The translations under genes were made by a program, and so were the position numbers. This document shows positions 17,174 to 26,151 of a DNA stretch of 64,000 bases, piece after piece; position 1 is the stretch's first letter; each line of letters opens with the position of its first letter. Source of the DNA: Mycolicibacter heraklionensis (GTDB taxonomy: Bacteria > Actinomycetota > Actinomycetes > Mycobacteriales > Mycobacteriaceae). Location of the stretch: the NCBI RefSeq assembly GCF_001021505.1, contig NZ_LDPO01000001.1:124001-188000 (forward strand), in the 5' to 3' direction. Below the pieces are notes generated by a model that worked only from the letters and a program-made list of their open reading frames with translations, was not told the origin of the DNA and did not search any database.

Positions 17174-17845
17174 ATGGCGCGCATCGTGATCATCGGCGGC
17201 CACGGCAAGGTCGCCCTGCTACTCGCCCGGATCCTGACCGAACCGCCGCATGAACCGGGCGACCAGGTCACTTCGGTGTTCCGCAACCCCGACCACGCCG
17301 AAGAGGTCGCGGTCACCGGCGCGGTCCCGGTGGTGGCCGATATCGAGCAGCTCGACACCGACGGCCTGGCCCGGCTCGTGGCCGACCATGACGCGGTGGT
17401 GTTCTCCGCCGGCGCCGGCGGTGGCAACCCGGCACGCACCTACGCCGTGGACCGCGACGCGGCGATCCGCAGCATCGACGCCGCCGCGAAAGCCGGTGTC
17501 CGGCGGTTCGTGATGGTGTCCTATTTCGGCGCCGGCCCCGACCATGGTGTTCCCGAAGAGGATCCGTTCTTCCCGTACGCGCAGGCCAAGGCCGCCGCCG
17601 ACGCCCACCTGCGGGCCACGGATCTGGACTGGACGGTGCTGGGGCCGAGCCGACTCACCGACGATCCTGCGACCGGCCGGATCGCCGTCGGCCCGGACGC
17701 CAACAAAGGACAGGTGTCACGCGGCAACGTCGCGTTAGCGATCGCGGCCTGCCTGTCCAACGACTCGACGGTCGGGCGCACCATCGAGTTCAACGACGGC
17801 CAGACGCCCATCCCGGAGGCACTTGCGGCCGGTCGGCCAGGGTAA
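17174..17845 (+). CDS. NAD(P)H-binding (atypical SDR, NmrA/YwnB-like) protein
   Basis: This is a 223-residue single Rossmann-fold protein beginning MARIVIIGGHGKVALLLARIL, a clear GxxGxxA dinucleotide motif at the N-terminus. Later come VVFSAGAGG, a FVMVSYFGAG segment and YAQAKAAADAHL, which places a Tyr-xxx-Lys in the usual spot. The start is ATG 17174, since an upstream GTG at 17117 has no RBS and overlaps the SDR gene. The likely role is redox sensing or a small epimerase/reductase function; the substrate is unknown. It sits 32 bp downstream of the SDR gene, so probably shares its transcript. Confidence 0.8.
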   Translation: MARIVIIGGHGKVALLLARILTEPPHEPGDQVTSVFRNPDHAEEVAVTGAVPVVADIEQLDTDGLARLVADHDAVVFSAGAGGGNPARTYAVDRDAAIRSIDAAAKAGVRRFVMVSYFGAGPDHGVPEEDPFFPYAQAKAAADAHLRATDLDWTVLGPSRLTDDPATGRIAVGPDANKGQVSRGNVALAIAACLSNDSTVGRTIEFNDGQTPIPEALAAGRPG

Positions 17846-17892
17846 TCTCGATCACGCAACTGGTTTGCCGTCGTCGCCGCAAGGCGGTTTCG

Positions 17893-18082
17893 GCATCGAG
17901 CGCAACGCGGTTTTCCGCGGAGCGCGAGAGGGAACCCGGTGAGAATCCGGGACTGTCCCGCAGCGGTATGCAGGAACGACCGCCGTCACAAAGCACTGGT
18001 CACGGGTTCGCCCACCGACTGGGAAGCGACGGCCACTAGGAGCACCTCGGTGCGCGCCTGCGAGTCCGAATACCTGCCCGTT
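17893..18082 (+). ncRNA. Cobalamin (B12) riboswitch upstream of metE
   Basis: The leader holds the hallmarks of the AdoCbl-type element: GAGGGAACCCGGTGAGAATC at about 17928-17947 followed by CGGGACTGTCCCGCAGCGGT, and downstream GCGAGTCCGAATACCTGCCC at about 18060-18079, the conserved B12-box end. Cobalamin riboswitches ahead of metE are known in mycobacteria, where B12 shuts off the B12-independent synthase in favour of MetH. The element ends about 150 nt before the metE start. An A+T-rich stretch at 18143-18163 with GTGC/GCAC arms may belong to the expression platform. Confidence 0.93.
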
Positions 18083-18229
18083 GTGCTGGGCGCGCCGCGC
18101 CCAGCGGATCAACGCCTCGCGGAATGGGCGTCTGGTTTTGAGGGTTATAGTGCTTTATATAGGCACGGGACCGGATCAGCTGGGCGGCTGCTGGCGTTGA
18201 CCCACCCTCGTCAATTGAAGGACCACATC

Positions 18230-20509
18230 GTGACCGTTCAACCTTTTACCGCAACCATTCTCGGCTCGCCGCGAATCGGGCCTCGACGTGAACTCAAGCG
18301 CGCCACCGAAAGCTACTGGGCCGGCCGGATCGGCCAGGACGAACTGAAGAAGGTGGCCGCCGGCCTGCGCCGCGACACCTGGGCTCAGCTGACCGCCGCC
18401 GGGCTGGACTCGGTGCCGGTGAACACGTTCTCCTACTACGACCAGATGCTCGACACCGCGGTGCTGCTGGGTGCTCTCCCGGCCCGGGTAGCCGGCGTCG
18501 CCGACGAGCTGGACCGTTACTTCGCCGCGGCCCGGGGCAACAAGGAGATCGCTCCGCTGGAGATGACGAAGTGGTTCGACACCAACTACCACTACATCGT
18601 TCCCGAGATCGCCCCGGACACGACGTTCACGCTGAACCCCGCCAAGGTGCTCTCCGAGCTCGCCGAGGCCCAGGAACAGGGCTTCGGCGGAAACGTGGCC
18701 CGTCCGGTGATCATCGGACCGGTCACGTTCCTGCTGCTCAGCAAGGCCGTCGACGGTGCGCCTGCGCCGATCTCCCGCCTCGACGAGCTGACCGATGTCT
18801 ACGCCGAGCTGCTGGGCAAGCTGGCCGACGCCGGCGCCGAGTGGGTACAGATCGACGAGCCGGTGCTGGTGACCGACATCTCTGCCGACGCCCCCGCGCT
18901 GGCCGAGCAGGTGTACAACCGCCTCGGCGGGCTGAGCAAGCGGCCGTCGATCTTCGTGGCCACCTACTTCGGCGACCCCGGCGCCGGGCTGCCGGCCCTG
19001 GCCCGCACCCCTGTCGAGGCGATCGGCGTCGACCTGGTCTACGGCCCCAACACCGCCATCGCCGCAGTGCCGGAGTTGGCCTCCAAGACGCTGGTCGCCG
19101 GTGTCGTCGACGGCCGCAACATCTGGCGCACCGACCTGCAGGCCGCGCTGGCCAAGCTGGCGGCGCTGCTGGGCCCAGCCGGTGCCGTAGCTGTGTCTAC
19201 GTCGTGCTCGACGTTGCACGTGCCCTACTCGCTGGAGCCCGAGACCGGTCTGGACGACGGGCTGCGCAGCTGGCTGGCGTTCGGCGCCGAGAAAGTGACC
19301 GAGGTGGCCACCCTGGCCCGCGCCCTGCGTGAGGGCCGCGAAGCGGTGGCCGACGAGATCGCCGCGTCCAACGCCGCGGTCGCGTCGCGCAAGTCCGACC
19401 CGCGGCTGAACAACGCCGCGCTGCGCGCGGAGATCGCCAAGATCAAGGCGGCCGGGATTCAGCGTGGTTCGGCCGAGGCGCGCCGCGCCGCGCAGGACGA
19501 GCGGCTGCACCTGCCGCCGTTGCCGACCACCACGATCGGCTCGTTCCCGCAGACCGTGGAGATCCGCAAGGCCCGTGCCGCGCTGGTGGCCGGAGAGATC
19601 GACGAGGCGGAGTACACCAACCGGATGAAGGCCGAGATCGCGGCCGTCATCAAGCTGCAGGAGGAGCTGGGCCTGGACGTGCTGGTGCACGGCGAGCCGG
19701 AGCGCAACGACATGGTGCAGTACTTCGCCGAGCAGCTGGACGGCTTCTTCGCCACCAGCAACGGCTGGGTGCAGTCCTACGGCAGCCGCTGCGTGCGTCC
19801 GCCGGTGCTGTTCGGCGACGTCACGCGGCCGCACCCGATGACGACTGCCTGGGCCACCTACGCCCAGTCGCTGACCGACAAGCCGGTCAAGGGCATGCTC
19901 ACCGGTCCGGTCACCATCCTGGCCTGGTCGTTCGTCCGTGACGACCAGCCGCTGGCCGACACCGCCTACCAGGTGGCGCTGGCCATCCGCGAGGAGACGG
20001 TGGACCTGGAGAAGGCCGGCATCGCGGTGATCCAGGTCGACGAGCCCGCCCTGCGCGAGCTGCTGCCGGTGCGCGACGCCGACAAGGCGGCCTACCTGGA
20101 CTGGGCGGTCGGCTCGTTCCGGATGGCCACCTCGGGGGTCTCCGATGCGACGCAGATCCACACCCACCTGTGCTACTCGGAGTTCGGCGAGGTGATCGGT
20201 GCGATCGCCGACCTGGACGCCGACGTCACCTCGATCGAGGCGGCCCGCTCGCACATGGAGGTGCTCGACGACCTCAACGCGATCGGGTTCTCCAACGGGG
20301 TGGGGCCGGGTGTCTACGACATCCACTCGCCGCGGGTTCCGTCCACCGACGAGATGGCCGCTTCGCTACGCGAGGCGCTGGATGCTGTTCCGGCGCAACG
20401 ACTCTGGGTCAACCCGGACTGCGGCCTGAAAACCCGTAAGCCCGACGAGGTGAACGCGTCGTTGGCCAACCTGGTCGCCGCCGCGAAGGAAGCTCGCGCC
20501 AGCCTGTGA
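18230..20509 (+). CDS. metE: MetE: cobalamin-independent methionine synthase
   Basis: This is a 759-residue enzyme (5-methyltetrahydropteroyltriglutamate-homocysteine S-methyltransferase) that transfers the methyl group of 5-methyl-THF to homocysteine in the cytosol. It has two beta-barrel domains. The zinc site is H646 and C648 (THLC) and C731 (NPDCGLKTR), five residues off E. coli numbering. The N-terminal folate domain starts [15 protein letters not shown] and the second domain restarts with [17 protein letters not shown]. The start is GTG 18230 with GAAGGA at 18217-18222; the frame is open to 17939 but runs through the riboswitch. Regulation by B12 follows from the leader. Confidence 0.97.
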   Translation: MTVQPFTATILGSPRIGPRRELKRATESYWAGRIGQDELKKVAAGLRRDTWAQLTAAGLDSVPVNTFSYYDQMLDTAVLLGALPARVAGVADELDRYFAAARGNKEIAPLEMTKWFDTNYHYIVPEIAPDTTFTLNPAKVLSELAEAQEQGFGGNVARPVIIGPVTFLLLSKAVDGAPAPISRLDELTDVYAELLGKLADAGAEWVQIDEPVLVTDISADAPALAEQVYNRLGGLSKRPSIFVATYFGDPGAGLPALARTPVEAIGVDLVYGPNTAIAAVPELASKTLVAGVVDGRNIWRTDLQAALAKLAALLGPAGAVAVSTSCSTLHVPYSLEPETGLDDGLRSWLAFGAEKVTEVATLARALREGREAVADEIAASNAAVASRKSDPRLNNAALRAEIAKIKAAGIQRGSAEARRAAQDERLHLPPLPTTTIGSFPQTVEIRKARAALVAGEIDEAEYTNRMKAEIAAVIKLQEELGLDVLVHGEPERNDMVQYFAEQLDGFFATSNGWVQSYGSRCVRPPVLFGDVTRPHPMTTAWATYAQSLTDKPVKGMLTGPVTILAWSFVRDDQPLADTAYQVALAIREETVDLEKAGIAVIQVDEPALRELLPVRDADKAAYLDWAVGSFRMATSGVSDATQIHTHLCYSEFGEVIGAIADLDADVTSIEAARSHMEVLDDLNAIGFSNGVGPGVYDIHSPRVPSTDEMAASLREALDAVPAQRLWVNPDCGLKTRKPDEVNASLANLVAAAKEARASL

Positions 20510-20516
20510 CCGTCTG

Positions 20517-20556
20517 ACATGTTGCGCCCCAGAGCTGTCTCTGGGGCGCAACATGT
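20517..20556 (+). terminator. Perfect 18-bp hairpin between metE and the MTHFR gene
   Basis: ACATGTTGCGCCCCAGAG (20517-20534), loop CTGT, then its exact reverse complement at 20539-20556, beginning 7 bp after the metE stop. The stem is far too long for chance. No U-tract follows (CCGTTCTA), so it resembles the U-poor mycobacterial terminators or an RNA-processing or attenuation structure; it ends 28 nt before the next start codon. Confidence 0.75.
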
Positions 20557-20584
20557 CCGTTCTAATGAGATACGGAGTCCCCTG

Positions 20585-21475
20585 GTGCCGTTGAACACCA
20601 TTGCACTGGAATTGGTGCCGCCCAATACCGATCGCGGAGTCGAGCACGCCCGCGAAGAGGCCCACAAGGTCCTGCAGTTATCCGAGCAAGCGGGTATCGC
20701 GGGCCGGATCGGTCATGTCATGATCCCCGGGTTGATCCCCGAGGATGACGATCGGCCGGTCGAGATCCAACCCAAACTCGATGTCTCCGACTTCTGGTCG
20801 GTCATTCACCCCGAACTGCCCGGCGTACACGGGCTGTGCACGCAGGTCACCGCCTTCCTCGACGAGACGGCACTGCGGACGCGACTGTCGGGTCTGCGCC
20901 AGGCCGGATTTGACGGAATCATCTTCGTCGGTGTCCCGCGCACGCTGAACGACGGTGAGGGCGGCGGCGTCGCACCCACCGATGCCCTGTCGAAATTCGA
21001 CGATCTGGTCGACCACCGGGGTGTCATCCTCATCCCGACACGAGACTCAGAGCAGGAACGCTTCGCCTTCAAATGTGACCGGGGCGCCACCTTCGGGATG
21101 ACGCAGCTGCTCTACTCCGATGCGATTGTGGGATTCCTCCGCGACTTCAAGAACGTCAGTGACCACCGGCCGGAGGTCCTGTTGTCGTTCGGCTTCGTGC
21201 CGAAGATGGAGTCCAAAGTCGGGCTGATCGATTGGCTGATCCAGGACCCGGGGAATGAGGCCGTCGCCGCCGAGCAGGACTTCGTCCGGACTCTGGCCGC
21301 AGGCGAACCTGACGTCAAACGTCGCCTGTTGCTCGATCTGTATAAGCGGGTGATCGACGGCGTGGCCGAGTTGGGCTTCCCGTTGAGCCTGCACTTCGAG
21401 GCTCCCTACGGCATTTCGAAACCCGCATTCGACACCTTCGCCGAGATGCTCGCCTATTGGTCGCCGCGCTCCTGA
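20585..21475 (+). CDS. Methylenetetrahydrofolate reductase, non-canonical mycobacterial (Rv2172c-like) type
   Basis: This is a 296-residue protein opening LNTIALELVPPN and holding KLDVSDFWSVIHPEL, CTQVT, FVGVPRTLNDGEG, KCDRGATFGMTQLLYSDAI and VGLIDWLIQDPGNEAV. This pattern is recalled for the actinobacterial family shown to act as flavin-independent MTHFR in mycobacteria; it lacks the usual flavin-dependent MetF sequence. It makes 5-methyl-THF, the methyl donor MetE needs, and lies 75 bp after metE. GTG 20585 is favoured by ATACGGAG just upstream and by alignment of the LNTIALELVPPN start. A longer frame would begin inside the hairpin. Confidence 0.8.
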   Translation: MPLNTIALELVPPNTDRGVEHAREEAHKVLQLSEQAGIAGRIGHVMIPGLIPEDDDRPVEIQPKLDVSDFWSVIHPELPGVHGLCTQVTAFLDETALRTRLSGLRQAGFDGIIFVGVPRTLNDGEGGGVAPTDALSKFDDLVDHRGVILIPTRDSEQERFAFKCDRGATFGMTQLLYSDAIVGFLRDFKNVSDHRPEVLLSFGFVPKMESKVGLIDWLIQDPGNEAVAAEQDFVRTLAAGEPDVKRRLLLDLYKRVIDGVAELGFPLSLHFEAPYGISKPAFDTFAEMLAYWSPRS

Positions 21476-21571
21476 AACCGGCGCGAAACCGTCTGCAACG
21501 CAGAGCATTCACCGGCATTTCAAGTCGGGTCTCGCCGACGTTCAGCTGTCCGCTGCCTGCCGGCCCTAAGT

Positions 21572-21700
21572 TCGGTCGGGAAGGGGAGTAGTTCCTACCC
21601 GCCACACCAGTGGCGGATGTGAATGGTCGTCAATACGGCGGTTCGACCCGCCCGGTCATTCAGCGGACCCAGGACTTTCGCGAGCGAGACCTTCGGACGA
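21572..21700 (+). ncRNA. yybP-ykoY (manganese) riboswitch
   Basis: The 5' loop sequence GGGAAGGGGAGTAGTT (21578-21593) carries the conserved AAGGGGAGUAG. A hairpin follows (CCGCCAC...GTGGCGG, about 21600-21615), then GGTCGTCAATACGGC (21625-21639) with the L3-type AAUACG, and finally GCGAGACCTTC (21684-21694), matching the closing GCnAGACCUU. GAAGG at about 21580 pairs with CCTTC at 21690-21694 to form P1. This order is the yybP-ykoY aptamer. It lies about 70 nt before the ATPase start, whose RBS is at 21758. Members sense Mn2+ and turn on Mn export genes, including P-type ATPases. Confidence 0.82.
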
Positions 21701-21767
21701 TTCACCATGTCGACCGAAGGTCCCGCGGGCTATCTCCAAGGATTCGGTCGCCGAGCGAAGGAGACCG

Positions 21768-24700
21768 ATGCCCCCCTCGATACCCGCCCTGATCGACGAT
21801 GCCGAACCGGGCTATGACGTGGTTGCCGACCCACCGGCGGAGGTCGAGCACCCACGGCGACACCTTCGCCCGGCCCCCGAACCCGGCGATGGTCTGATAG
21901 CGGTCAGCAGCGCCGCGATGGCCGGCATCAACGCCGTCGGCCTGGGTCTCGCAGTTGCCAGTCGCGTCCTGCGGCTTCGCCGGTTGCCCTCCAGTCTCCA
22001 GGGCGCTGTCATCACCCTGGACCACCAGCCACAACTGCGCCGTCTGCTGGAGGAACGAATCGGCAAGCGCGCCACCGCCACTGCGTTGGGGATGGCGACC
22101 ACCGCCGTCAACGCACTCGGTGCGGCGCCGTCGATGCTGGCCGTGGACCTGGCGATCAACACCATCAGGGCCGCCGAAGCGCGCGCTGACGCCCGGGCCT
22201 GGGCGCGGCGCGAGCCGGAGCTGGCCCGTCCGGCTGCCGGGTCCGCCCAGCGCACGGCGGAATCCCCGGAGAGCCCGGTCGACCAAAACCTGCAACGCGG
22301 GACCTGGATTCAGGCGATCGGCGCAGCCGTCGTCGCCGCGATCAGTCGCGACCCCGAACTGGCCGGCAATGCCGCACTGATCGCGGTGCCCAAAGCGACC
22401 CGAGCCACTCACGAATCGTTCGCCGCGACGTTGGGACGCGGGCTGGCCAACCGCGACGAGGCACTGCAGATCGACCCTGACAGCCTGCGCCGGCTGGACC
22501 GCGTCAACGTGGTGGTCTTCGATCCGCGGGTGCTGCGGACCGAATCGTTGCGCTTGGCGCGCGTTCGCGGCGCCGACGAGAAGGATCTGACCGCCTGGGA
22601 GAGCGCCCGGGCGATGCTCGAGGAAGGTGACCTGCGGCCAGGTTGGCATCCCGTCACCGGCCGCCCCGGCACCGAGGCACTGTTTGCTCCGGCGCCGCAT
22701 CCGCTGGCGGCAGCGACACTCGCTGAGACACAGCGCGCCCAGGTGCAGACAGTGACCGCGGACGACGCCATCGGCCTGGGTGTACTTCGGCCCGCGTTCG
22801 ACGAAATCGCTCCAATGACAGGCGATTCGATTGACGAAGCGCTGCTCGACGCGGTGCGCGACTACCAGCAGGAAGGCCACACCGTCGCGGTGATCTCCTC
22901 GACGGCTACCCAGGCGCTGTCGGCGGCCGACCTCGGCGTCGGCATCCTGCCCGACGCCAGCGAGCCGGTGGCGGACCTGATCGTCGATGACTTGTCCGGG
23001 GTGTGGCGGGTACTGCATGCCCTGCCCGCAGCCCAGGCGGCCACCCGCCTTGGTATCGCCTTATCCACCGGCGCTTCGGCATTGGGTTCGATGCTGCTCA
23101 TTCCCACGGTGCGAGGACGCGGTCCCGAACCGGTCGCGCTGGGCGCGGCCGTGGGTCTGGTGTCCGGCTACTGGTCGGCCCGCCAGGTGATCACGGCGCC
23201 GCTGCCCCGGCCGGTCCCGGTCGACGAATGGCATGCGATGTCGGTCGAACAGGTGCGTGCCGCCTTGGCCTCGCCGTCGCAGCCCGACTTCGCACCGGAC
23301 GCCGGCACCGCCAAGCGGCACGTGGTCTGGCAGTTCCTCGATGCGGTGCGTGACGAACTGTCCGACCCGCTGACGCCCGTCCTCGGACTGGGTGCCGCTG
23401 CCACCGCGCTGCTGGGCGCACCAATCGACGCGCTCATGGTCGGCTCTGTCCTGGCCAGCAACGCCGTCCTGGCGGCCGGTCAACGGTTGAGTGCCGAGCT
23501 GCGGCTGGATCGGCTACTGGCCGAGCAGATCCCGCCCGCCTGGAAGGTGACGATCCGGCCCGACGGCACACGCGACCGTGTTCAAGTGCTCCCCGAGCAG
23601 CTGCAGCGTGGTGATCTGATCGAGGTGGGTCCCGACGATGTGGTGCCCGCGGACGCCCGGGTGATCGAACTGGAGAAGTTGGAGGTCGACGAGGCCTCAC
23701 TGACCGGTGAGTCGTTGCCGGTGACCAAGCAGATCGACGCCACTCCGGGCGCCGAGCTGGCCGAGCGGCGCTGCATGCTGTTCGCGGGCACCACCGTGGC
23801 CTCCGGGACCGGTCTGGCGTTGGTGACCGCGGTGGGTCCCGACACCGAGGTGCGGCGCGCCGCCGACCTTGTCACCAGCCGGCACGGGGATATCGGCCTG
23901 ACCCATCAGCTCGGACAGATCACCAGCCGGACCTGGCCGCTGAGTCTGATGGCCGGCGGTCTGGTCAGCGTGCTCGGGGTGTTGCGGGCCACCCGGCTGC
24001 AGCAGGCGGTGGCCAACGGAGTGTCGGTGGCCGTCGCCGCTGTCCCCGAGGGCCTGCCGGTGGTGGCGACGCTGGCTCAGCACGCCTCGGCGCAGCGCCT
24101 CACCAAATCCGGTGTGCTGGTGCGGGTCCCCCGCTCCGTTGAGGCCCTGGGCCGCGTCGACGTGGTGTGCTTCGACAAGACCGGCACGTTGAGCGAGAAC
24201 CGGTTGCGGGTCACCGAGGTGCGGACGGCAGCCGGTCATTCCCGTGACGAGGTGCTGCGTTGCGCGGTACGCGCGACCCCGTCGGCCAAGGGACAGAGCC
24301 ACGTCGACGCCACCGACGCCGCGATCGTGGCGGCGGCCGAATCCGTGCCCGGCGCCGTCGCGCCGGGGGCCGCCGACGCCCATCTGCCGTTCCGTTCCGG
24401 GCGGCCCTTCGCGGCATCGGTGTTCGGCACCGAATTGACCATCAAGGGGGCACCCGAGGTGGTGCTGGCTGCCTGCGACGATGTCGCGGCCGATATCCAC
24501 GATGTGGTGGAGCAACTGGCCGACGAAGGACTGCGGGTGCTCGCGGTAGCCCGGCGTGAGCTCAGTCCCGCTCAGGTGCAGTCGCTTTCGGCCGATCCTG
24601 ACGACCCCGAAGCCCAGCTCGCGGCCATGGCCCAGCAGTGCGCCGAGGGCTTGACCCTGGTCGGCTTCGTCGGCATCGCCGACACCCCGCGCGCCGGGTC

Positions 24701-25724
24701 TGCCGGCCTGCTCGCCGAGCTGCACCGCCGGCAGGTACCGGTGCGGATGATCACCGGTGATCACCCGACCACCGGCCGGGCCATCGCCCGCAAGATGGGT
24801 GTGCAGCTGGCTCCCGATCAGGTCATCACCGGCTCGGAATGGGAAACCCTCTCGGGTAAGGAGCAGGAACGCGCGGTGGCCGAGCGGGTGGTGTTCGCCC
24901 GGATGTCGCCGGCGAACAAGGTGCAGGTGGTGCAGGCGCTGGAACGCAGCGGCAAGGTGTCGGCGATGGTCGGCGACGGCGCCAACGACGCCGCCGCAAT
25001 CCGGGCCGCCACGGTCGGCATCGGGATCGTCGCCCAGGGCAGCGACGCCGCCCACACGGCCGCCGACGTGGTGCTGCTCGACGGCCGCATCGAGACCCTG
25101 CTGGACGCCCTCAACGAGGGCAGCCAACTGTGGCAGCGGGTGCAGGCGGCGGTGGCGGTGCTGCTGGGCGGTAACGCCAGCGGCGCACTGTTCGCGATCA
25201 TCGGCAGCGCCCTGACCGGTCAGTCACCGTTGAGCACCCGGCAACTGCTGCTGGTCAACATCGTGACCGACGCGTTCCCGGCCACGGCGCTGGCGATCAG
25301 CCAACCCCGGCGGCCCATGCCCTTCGGGGGTCGCGGGCCCGACGAGAAGGCACTGTTGCGCGCGGTGGCGCTGCGTGGCACGACCACGGCCAGCGCAACC
25401 CTTGCGGCCTGGTTCATGGCGCGGCTGACCGGTTTTCCCCGACGCGCATCCACCGTGGCGCTGGTCGCCCTGGTGACCACCCAGCTGGGCCAGACACTGT
25501 TGGAGTCACGCTCGCCGGTGCTGCTGGCGACCGCGGGCGGGTCGTTCGCGGCAATGGCACTGTTGATCAGCATCCCCGGTATCAGCCAGTTCATGGGATG
25601 CACGCCGCTGGGTCCGATCGGCTGGGCTCAGGCGCTGGGATCGGCGGCGGTCGCGACCACCGCGGCGGGCATCGCGCCCCGCTTCTTGCCGACCGCCAGT
25701 GCGAAGGACGCTGTTAGCGCGTGA
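21768..25724 (+). CDS. P-type cation ATPase, P2-like, probable Mn2+ (or Ca2+) exporter
   Basis: This is a 1318-residue pump. The C-terminal half holds all catalytic motifs: actuator TGES at 646-649, the phosphorylated Asp in DKTGT (D803), TGDHPTTGRAIA and the hinge GDGAND (about 1069-1074). The membrane motif PEGLP (VPEGLPVVATLA) and NIVTDAFPATALA are of the Ca2+/Mn2+ P2 type, not the CPC type of Cu/Zn pumps. The first 550 residues contain extra membrane segments and a degenerate HAD-like region, as in the long mycobacterial CtpI proteins, though this one is shorter. ATG 21768 follows AAGGAG. The Mn riboswitch in its leader points to Mn2+ as substrate. Confidence 0.9.
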   Translation: MPPSIPALIDDAEPGYDVVADPPAEVEHPRRHLRPAPEPGDGLIAVSSAAMAGINAVGLGLAVASRVLRLRRLPSSLQGAVITLDHQPQLRRLLEERIGKRATATALGMATTAVNALGAAPSMLAVDLAINTIRAAEARADARAWARREPELARPAAGSAQRTAESPESPVDQNLQRGTWIQAIGAAVVAAISRDPELAGNAALIAVPKATRATHESFAATLGRGLANRDEALQIDPDSLRRLDRVNVVVFDPRVLRTESLRLARVRGADEKDLTAWESARAMLEEGDLRPGWHPVTGRPGTEALFAPAPHPLAAATLAETQRAQVQTVTADDAIGLGVLRPAFDEIAPMTGDSIDEALLDAVRDYQQEGHTVAVISSTATQALSAADLGVGILPDASEPVADLIVDDLSGVWRVLHALPAAQAATRLGIALSTGASALGSMLLIPTVRGRGPEPVALGAAVGLVSGYWSARQVITAPLPRPVPVDEWHAMSVEQVRAALASPSQPDFAPDAGTAKRHVVWQFLDAVRDELSDPLTPVLGLGAAATALLGAPIDALMVGSVLASNAVLAAGQRLSAELRLDRLLAEQIPPAWKVTIRPDGTRDRVQVLPEQLQRGDLIEVGPDDVVPADARVIELEKLEVDEASLTGESLPVTKQIDATPGAELAERRCMLFAGTTVASGTGLALVTAVGPDTEVRRAADLVTSRHGDIGLTHQLGQITSRTWPLSLMAGGLVSVLGVLRATRLQQAVANGVSVAVAAVPEGLPVVATLAQHASAQRLTKSGVLVRVPRSVEALGRVDVVCFDKTGTLSENRLRVTEVRTAAGHSRDEVLRCAVRATPSAKGQSHVDATDAAIVAAAESVPGAVAPGAADAHLPFRSGRPFAASVFGTELTIKGAPEVVLAACDDVAADIHDVVEQLADEGLRVLAVARRELSPAQVQSLSADPDDPEAQLAAMAQQCAEGLTLVGFVGIADTPRAGSAGLLAELHRRQVPVRMITGDHPTTGRAIARKMGVQLAPDQVITGSEWETLSGKEQERAVAERVVFARMSPANKVQVVQALERSGKVSAMVGDGANDAAAIRAATVGIGIVAQGSDAAHTAADVVLLDGRIETLLDALNEGSQLWQRVQAAVAVLLGGNASGALFAIIGSALTGQSPLSTRQLLLVNIVTDAFPATALAISQPRRPMPFGGRGPDEKALLRAVALRGTTTASATLAAWFMARLTGFPRRASTVALVALVTTQLGQTLLESRSPVLLATAGGSFAAMALLISIPGISQFMGCTPLGPIGWAQALGSAAVATTAAGIAPRFLPTASAKDAVSA

Positions 25725-25732
25725 CACCGGAT

Positions 25733-25879
25733 TCAGCGGCGACGGGCGAGATACTCCTGCTTGAGCACCCAGGTGCGCCCGTCGTCGCTGCGTTCGTCTC
25801 GCCAGCGAAAGGAGTCCGGGCCGATGTCGCGGAAGCTCCATCGGATCGCGGAGCCGTCCGGCAGGGTGCCGTCCTGCAG
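25733..25879 (-). pseudogene. C-terminal scrap of an unrecognised small gene
   Basis: The minus strand reads LPDGSAIRWSFRDIGPDSF, then RWRDERSDDGRTWVLKQEY, then LARRR and a stop. This looks like the end of a small beta-rich protein (a DUF1579/SRPBCC-like tail, weak assignment). It has no start of its own: it follows in frame directly after the stop of the VOC fragment, so only the final 48 codons survive. Confidence 0.5.
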
Positions 25880-25963
25880 TCAGGCCGCCAAGATGTCGAA
25901 CTCGTTGCCCTGGGGGTCGGCCAGGATTCTCCATCGGTAACCGCCGTCGGCGTGGTCTGCCAA
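25880..25963 (-). pseudogene. C-terminal fragment of a VOC/glyoxalase-family gene
   Basis: Twenty-seven codons read LADHADGGYRWRILADPQGN then EFDILAA and a stop. The DPxGNEFDI ending is the typical last strand of vicinal-oxygen-chelate proteins. The remaining 90 or so residues are absent; upstream sequence belongs to the GyrI remnant in another frame. Confidence 0.6.
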
Positions 25964-25968
25964 TGGAA

Positions 25969-26151
25969 TTACGCCAAGCCGTCGGTGTCATAGCCGGACA
26001 CCAGGTAATACTCGCGGATTGGCCCGTTGACACCGAGTTCGCCTTCGACGACGTGCGTGCCCAAAGCGACGTAGGTGCGATCCACTTCGACGAACGCCCC
26101 GCGGTGTACCGCGCCCGCCAGTTCCGCCGCCGGAACAAAGTACGGACGGCC
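25969..26151 (-). pseudogene. C-terminal half of a MerR-type regulator (GyrI-like effector domain), cut off by an insertion
   Basis: Sixty codons read RPYFVPAAELAGAVHRGAF, VEVDRTYVALGTHVVEGELG, then VNGPIREYYLVSGYDTDGLA and a stop. This is the end of the GyrI-like ligand-binding domain found at the C-terminus of MerR family activators; the usual final AAWRTEIGWP-type residues are missing. The matching N-terminal MerR helix-turn-helix lies on the same strand at 29201-29379, about 3 kb away, with foreign DNA between. About 80 codons of the middle are lost. Confidence 0.68.

Noticed and set aside
18176..20326. 716-codon open frame antisense to metE
   Set aside because: This is a mirror of MetE codon bias, with no recognisable domain, and metE is certain.
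20519..20584. MTHFR start inside the hairpin after metE
   Set aside because: The extra 22 residues would come from the stem sequence and match no family start. GTG 20585 has an RBS-like GGAG and fits the conserved LNTIALELVPPN beginning.
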